64,000 nt of DNA. Source: CAZSSH01 sp964609825 (lineage in GTDB: Bacteria; Verrucomicrobiota; Lentisphaeria; Victivallales; Victivallaceae). Below, one piece after another: positions 60,191-64,000 of the stretch; the first letter of the stretch is position 1, and every line of letters starts with the position of its first letter. The notes beneath the pieces were generated by a model, which saw nothing but the letters and a program-made list of their open reading frames with translations, was not told the DNA's origin and ran no database searches. The stretch spans positions 310,001 through 374,000 of the forward strand of contig CAZSSH010000009.1 in assembly GCA_964609825.1 (NCBI GenBank), written 5' to 3'. A program made the translations under genes and the position numbers.

Positions 60191-61735
60191 ATGCGCTTAA
60201 AGTGTCTCTTGTGGGTGGCGGTTTTTCTGTGGGCGTTTGCGGCTTATGCCAATGTCGAGGTGTCGGTGAGTCAGCCGAGGCTTCAAGTCGGCGATTTCCG
60301 GACGCTGGTATTTGAGCTCAATAACTCGGACGAGGTGCAAGTCACGGGTAAAATTTACATCGACTCCAAATACCCGGACAACCGTTGGATTCGCGATGTT
60401 ACGCTTGGCCCGCGCGAACGGACGCTTGTCCGGGTCGTTATGCCGCAGGATATTGTCTCCAATCTGGCTGATTTGTCGTTGACGGTCGGGTCGCGAGTGG
60501 TCTGGCAGCATCAAAACTGGCAATTGTCGGGCAGCCGGCAAAAGACTGATATATTATTCAGCTCGGATCTGGCTCAACAATCGGTAAGGACGGTATTTGG
60601 AAAAAACAATGACAATTTGGATTATACCTCGTTTAACCCGGCGGAGATCAGTGAAAACGCGCAGGATTATTTTGGCGTCGATAAAATCGTATTTTCCGTC
60701 AAGGCTTTTGGATCGCTGACTCCGGCGCAACACCAAACGCTAAAAACATATGCCGCCGCGGGCGGAGCTTTGATCGTACTTGATCCGGCCGTTGCAAAAA
60801 GTCAGGTCACCGATACCGGTTTGGGTATCATTGTGCTCTCTCCGGTTGATCCGGTACCGGAGGAAAAACTGTACTGGCTGGGCTCATATTCTTTTCCGCA
60901 AGCGAAGCAGTGGACATTTGATTTTTCCATTCCCGCGCGCAAACTTGACATCCGTACTGTGTTTGTCATTTTATTGATTGTTTCGCTGTTGATCGGTCCC
61001 GGCGTCTATTTTTATTGCAGTTATCGTAAAAAGTTGGTGCATGTGGTTTGGCTGATCCCGGTGTTGTCGGTTATTTACGCGCTCGCGTTGATCGGCTACA
61101 TCGGTTGGAGTGAGGGCTGGAAGTCGATCGGCGAACGGCAAAACCGGATTTTTTTGGATATTCCCGGCAAACGGGCTTATGGTTTTACGGTGTACGGTTT
61201 TTTCAGCTCGGTGCTGCCGCCCGGCAATTTGCTGGTCGCCCCGGGGGCCAACATTGATTTCGGCAATTCGCATTTTGGCGGTTATGGCCGTGAGTTTATC
61301 CAAGTAGAGGATACCGGTCAATCGCAAATTTGGAGTAACTGTCTGCGGTCGCGGAACAAAAACTATGTTTATGCATATTATCAGTACCCGGCGGTTTTGC
61401 CCGATTATTTTGAGTTTAAGCGTCTTGACGCCGACCGGATCGAGTTGGTGAGCAATTACCCGGCGACTTTGACCAATTTTACGCTGGTGGACGAAAACAA
61501 TATGGTGTATGCCGCGCCCGAAGTTTTGACCGGCGACAAAACCGTACTCCGGAAGTTTCGGACAGCGCACTGCGCCCGGAGGTTTACGTTAAACGTCGTA
61601 ACCGGCAGCGAAGATTTCCGGTTGTGTTTCCGGGCCCAAGCCGCCGGACAGGTATTTCCGCCCGGGATTTTTATCAAAACCGATCATTTGACCGAGAGCA
61701 CCGTCATTACCGGCAGAATCGGAGGCATCCAATGA
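60191..61735 (+). CDS. membrane-anchored partner of the ABC export system, unknown function
   Basis: 514 residues. Signal peptide (MRLKCLLWVAVFLWAFAAYA), a beta-sandwich ~20-125 (LVFELNNSDEVQVTGKIYID), a Rossmann-like segment resembling glutamine-amidotransferase-like domains of gliding/ABC accessory proteins (LFSSDLAQQSV, LTPAQHQTLKTYAAAGGALIVLDP), two membrane helices near 265 and 295 (VFVILLIVSLLIGPGVYFY; VVWLIPVLSVIYALALIGYI) and a beta-rich tail. Overlaps the ATPase gene (ATGA). Such proteins accompany ABC-2 type exporters in Planctomycetota and Verrucomicrobiota. An alternative ATG is at 60173. Confidence 0.65.
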   Translation: MRLKCLLWVAVFLWAFAAYANVEVSVSQPRLQVGDFRTLVFELNNSDEVQVTGKIYIDSKYPDNRWIRDVTLGPRERTLVRVVMPQDIVSNLADLSLTVGSRVVWQHQNWQLSGSRQKTDILFSSDLAQQSVRTVFGKNNDNLDYTSFNPAEISENAQDYFGVDKIVFSVKAFGSLTPAQHQTLKTYAAAGGALIVLDPAVAKSQVTDTGLGIIVLSPVDPVPEEKLYWLGSYSFPQAKQWTFDFSIPARKLDIRTVFVILLIVSLLIGPGVYFYCSYRKKLVHVVWLIPVLSVIYALALIGYIGWSEGWKSIGERQNRIFLDIPGKRAYGFTVYGFFSSVLPPGNLLVAPGANIDFGNSHFGGYGREFIQVEDTGQSQIWSNCLRSRNKNYVYAYYQYPAVLPDYFEFKRLDADRIELVSNYPATLTNFTLVDENNMVYAAPEVLTGDKTVLRKFRTAHCARRFTLNVVTGSEDFRLCFRAQAAGQVFPPGIFIKTDHLTESTVITGRIGGIQ

Positions 61736-62661
61736 AGTTGTCAGTCCAGCATTTGGTTCGCCATTTCGGCAAAGTCAAAGCCCTTGACGATGTCTCTTTT
61801 GAGCTTAATTCGGGCGAAGTTTTTGGTTTCATCGGTCCTAACGGGGCGGGCAAAACGACTGCCATGCGGATCATCGCCACCCTGGATCAGCCGGATGCGG
61901 GCGACGTCTTTTGTGACGGCAAGTCCGTTCTCGAGTATCCCGAGTCAGCCCGTAAAATCATCGGCTATATGCCAGACAGTTTGCCGCAAAATCAGGATAT
62001 TTTGGTCTGGGAGTATCTTGACTTTTTTGTCCGCGCCGCCGGATTTAAGGGGCCGGAGCGGTTGCGCCGCCGCCGCGAGATTGAGGAGTTTACCCAGCTC
62101 GGCGATTTGCGGGACAAAGAGATTAACAAATTGTCCAAAGGCATGAAGCAGCGGGTGTGCCTCGCCCGTTCGCTGGTGCATGAGCCGCAAATTTTGGTGA
62201 TGGACGAGCCCGCGGCGGGGCTGGATCCGCGGGCGCGGCTGGAGCTGCGGCAGATGATTCGCTTTTTGGCCGGGGAGGGCAAAGCGATTTTGATCAGCTC
62301 GCATATTTTGTCCGAGCTGGAGGACATCTGCAACGGCGCCATCATCATTGAGCAGGGTAAAATTTTGAGCTCCGGGCGATTGAACGACATGTATCAGCCG
62401 CTGGCCGAAGCGCTGCTGTCGGTGCGTCTCGCGGTGGAGAATCCGGATGCTGTGCTCCCATTGTTGCATGCTTTGGCTCAGGTCAAATCCGCGCGGCTGG
62501 CCGGCGGCGGGATCGAGTTTACGGTGGCGGGCGATGTCAAATGCGTCTCTGATACGGTGGGCTCGCTGATCAGTCAAACGGTGACGGTGCGCGGTTTCGC
62601 GATCACCGATCACTCGCTGGAAGAAGTATTTATGAAAGTAACCAAGGGCAAAGTCCAATAA
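61732..62661 (+). CDS. ABC-2 type exporter ATPase subunit
   Basis: 309 residues. Walker A GFIGPNGAGKTTAMRIIATL (~39), signature LSKGMKQRVCLARSL (~135), Walker B ILVMDEPAAGLDPRARLEL, and H-loop LISSHILSELEDIC. A C-terminal ~90-residue tail ends TDHSLEEVFMKVTKGKV, as in CcmA/NatA-type ATPases. Works with the permease encoded next. ATG 61732 follows GGAGGCATCCA and overlaps the preceding stop. Confidence 0.93.
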   Translation: MKLSVQHLVRHFGKVKALDDVSFELNSGEVFGFIGPNGAGKTTAMRIIATLDQPDAGDVFCDGKSVLEYPESARKIIGYMPDSLPQNQDILVWEYLDFFVRAAGFKGPERLRRRREIEEFTQLGDLRDKEINKLSKGMKQRVCLARSLVHEPQILVMDEPAAGLDPRARLELRQMIRFLAGEGKAILISSHILSELEDICNGAIIIEQGKILSSGRLNDMYQPLAEALLSVRLAVENPDAVLPLLHALAQVKSARLAGGGIEFTVAGDVKCVSDTVGSLISQTVTVRGFAITDHSLEEVFMKVTKGKVQ

Positions 62662-62675
62662 CATTTGAGGTGATT

Positions 62676-64000
62676 ATGAATGCATGGTTTGCCAATTTGG
62701 ATGATCGTTTGAATCCGATTTTGGTCAAGGAAATCCGCCAATCGCTGCGCGGCCGCTCCGCACTTTTGGTCATCGGCGCGGCGCTCTTGGTACAGCTTTT
62801 GTCCTTGTACTTATTTGCCGTCAATATGAATGACAAGGAGCCCGGCGCGGGCTTTTTTAAAGTAATTTTGGCCGTATTCATTTTTGGCAGCTTTATCCTG
62901 ATTGCGGTATTTTGCCAGCGTTTCAGTCTGGAAAAGCGCGAGAGCGATTTGGACTTGGCCTGTATCACCACGTTAAGCCCGTCGCAGATTGTCATCGGCA
63001 AATTTGTTTCGGCGCTGGTGATGGAGCTGATGCTTTTCAGCTTATGTCTGCCGTTTATGGTGATGTCTTATTACTTGGGCGGGATTGATTTGAGCAGTAT
63101 TTTGTTGCGGTCGGCGGTGCTGCTTTCGGCTATTCTGCCCTGCATTATGCTGGGCTTGCTGATCGGCGCCGGCGGCAAAAAGGGCAGCGTGGTGCTCTTT
63201 GTCATATTGTTCTTCTTTCTCTACGGCTACGTGATGGCGATGCTGGAGCTGGTTGCCCGTTTTGATTTTATACCGATGATTTTTGCCGGGGTATTGTGGC
63301 TGCTCGGTTTTTTGGGCGTGCTGACGCTGGCGGCGGTGGGCAACATCAACTCCAACCGGGTGCGCGGACTGCGGATTTATATTGTTGCCAGCGCGGTTTT
63401 GGTGTTTCCGTTGTTGATTTCCCTCTATGCCATGAGCATGCGGAGTAAAATAGATCATTTCGGGAGTCAGTATTTTTGCTCAATTATTTTGTTTGCCGGA
63501 TTGCTGCTGTTGACCGCGGCGGTCGAGCCGGGGATGCCGAGTCGCCGGATTTTGGCGGAGGTGCGTTCGTCCAATGTCGTGATTTACTGGCTCAAACGGT
63601 TGTTTTCGGGGTCGGCGGTGTCCGGTTTTTTGCTCGGGTTGCTGCTGCTCGGAGCGGGTGTTGCCGGGCGGCTGGCGGTATCGCCGTCGGATGCGAACGG
63701 TTACAGCATCATCGGCGTCGGGTGCTATATGGTGTTTTACGCCGGATTCACTATTTTTCTCAACCGCTTGATTGAGCATTGGACGTTGCGTTTTTCGGGG
63801 GTCGGTTGCCTGATCGGCACCGGACTCCTGTTTTGCGCACTGCCGGGATTTGTCTCATCGTTGGTGCGCTCCGACTTGGAGCGAATGGCCCGGCCGCCGT
63901 GGGAGTTGTGGGGATCGGTTTTCAGTTTGAATTTCCGCGACGGCATGTTTTCCTTTTACATTTCGCTCGGCTTTGCTTTGGCGGGCCTGCTGTTTGCGCT
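62676..64000 (+). CDS. ABC-2 type exporter permease (3' end beyond window)
   Basis: 441 codons are visible with no stop. Start MNAWFANLDDRLNPILVKEI, RQSLRGRSALLVIGAALLVQ is the usual entry of ABC-2 permeases, followed by about nine hydrophobic segments so far and the motif SLEKRESDLDLACITTLSPSQIVIGKFVSAL, typical of NatB/GldF-like permeases (elbow helix and first coupling region). GAGGTGATT precedes the ATG at 62676. Substrate unknown. Confidence 0.85.
   Translation, partial: MNAWFANLDDRLNPILVKEIRQSLRGRSALLVIGAALLVQLLSLYLFAVNMNDKEPGAGFFKVILAVFIFGSFILIAVFCQRFSLEKRESDLDLACITTLSPSQIVIGKFVSALVMELMLFSLCLPFMVMSYYLGGIDLSSILLRSAVLLSAILPCIMLGLLIGAGGKKGSVVLFVILFFFLYGYVMAMLELVARFDFIPMIFAGVLWLLGFLGVLTLAAVGNINSNRVRGLRIYIVASAVLVFPLLISLYAMSMRSKIDHFGSQYFCSIILFAGLLLLTAAVEPGMPSRRILAEVRSSNVVIYWLKRLFSGSAVSGFLLGLLLLGAGVAGRLAVSPSDANGYSIIGVGCYMVFYAGFTIFLNRLIEHWTLRFSGVGCLIGTGLLFCALPGFVSSLVRSDLERMARPPWELWGSVFSLNFRDGMFSFYISLGFALAGLLFA

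Overview
The window looks like a chromosomal piece of a gut-type Lentisphaerota bacterium (Victivallis-like). The main reasons are six genes for proteins starting with the FTLIELLVVIAIIAILA prepilin-like segment and ending near an F-A-D-G-H motif, a high density of secreted glycoside hydrolases (GHs) each with its own AraC, GntR or TrmB regulator, and Gram-negative envelope genes (lptE, bamD, kdsD, RND efflux). That placement is inference from gene content; there is no rRNA or tRNA in the window to confirm it. Many genes have a readable sigma-70-type promoter of the form TTGxxx-16/17-TATAtT, which helped fix starts.

Layout. 1-4.4 kb: AraC regulator (cut by the left edge) divergent from a GH116 enzyme, then a truncated prepilin gene that still has promoter and RBS, abutting a second AraC gene. 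4.5-8 kb: a 1152-residue surface-type beta-rich protein with two FN3-like modules. 8-10.7 kb: GH13 and GH140-like enzymes. 10.7-14.8 kb (minus): CE15-like esterase, rhamnose mutarotase, alpha/beta hydrolase, GntR/FCD regulator with a perfect 19-bp operator palindrome, and a BASS-type transporter. 14.8-18.6 kb: a textbook sigma-54 promoter driving two paralogous secretins, with a run of four hairpins at the 3' end. 18.7-21.3 kb: small secreted protein, TrmB regulator, and a divergent DMT permease preceded by a coupled 29-codon ORF.

21.3-38.4 kb is the most distinctive part. Two independent operons share the order GntR/LacI regulator, prepilin-like protein(s), large secreted clan GH-A enzyme, with regulator and prepilin genes touching or overlapping. 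Between them lie nagB, an ASKHA sugar kinase and an unknown secreted protein. After them come a small Cys/His protein and a lone prepilin-like gene.

38.4-47.6 kb (minus) is a ten-gene housekeeping run from one promoter: sugar-transport ATPase, MsbA-like exporter, hisE, hisG, kdsD, bamD-like, lptE, trkH, trkA, HIT. Divergent from it is folD, coupled to an AraC regulator and followed by an RND efflux pair (47.7-53.8 kb).

53.8-64 kb: a stand-alone Lrp/AsnC RAM-domain protein, a TerB-like protein, two tandem paralogous one-TM proteins of unknown function, another prepilin-like protein, a NahK-like N-acetylhexosamine kinase, a PocR-AraC regulator, trxB, and an ABC export system with a large membrane-anchored partner that runs off the right edge.

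Working together, the genes describe a cell that senses particular glycans, secretes matching hydrolases and esterases, imports and catabolises the sugars (rhamnose and amino-sugar steps are visible), and may use prepilin-like proteins and secretins as part of the secretion or surface display of those enzymes. The last link is inference.
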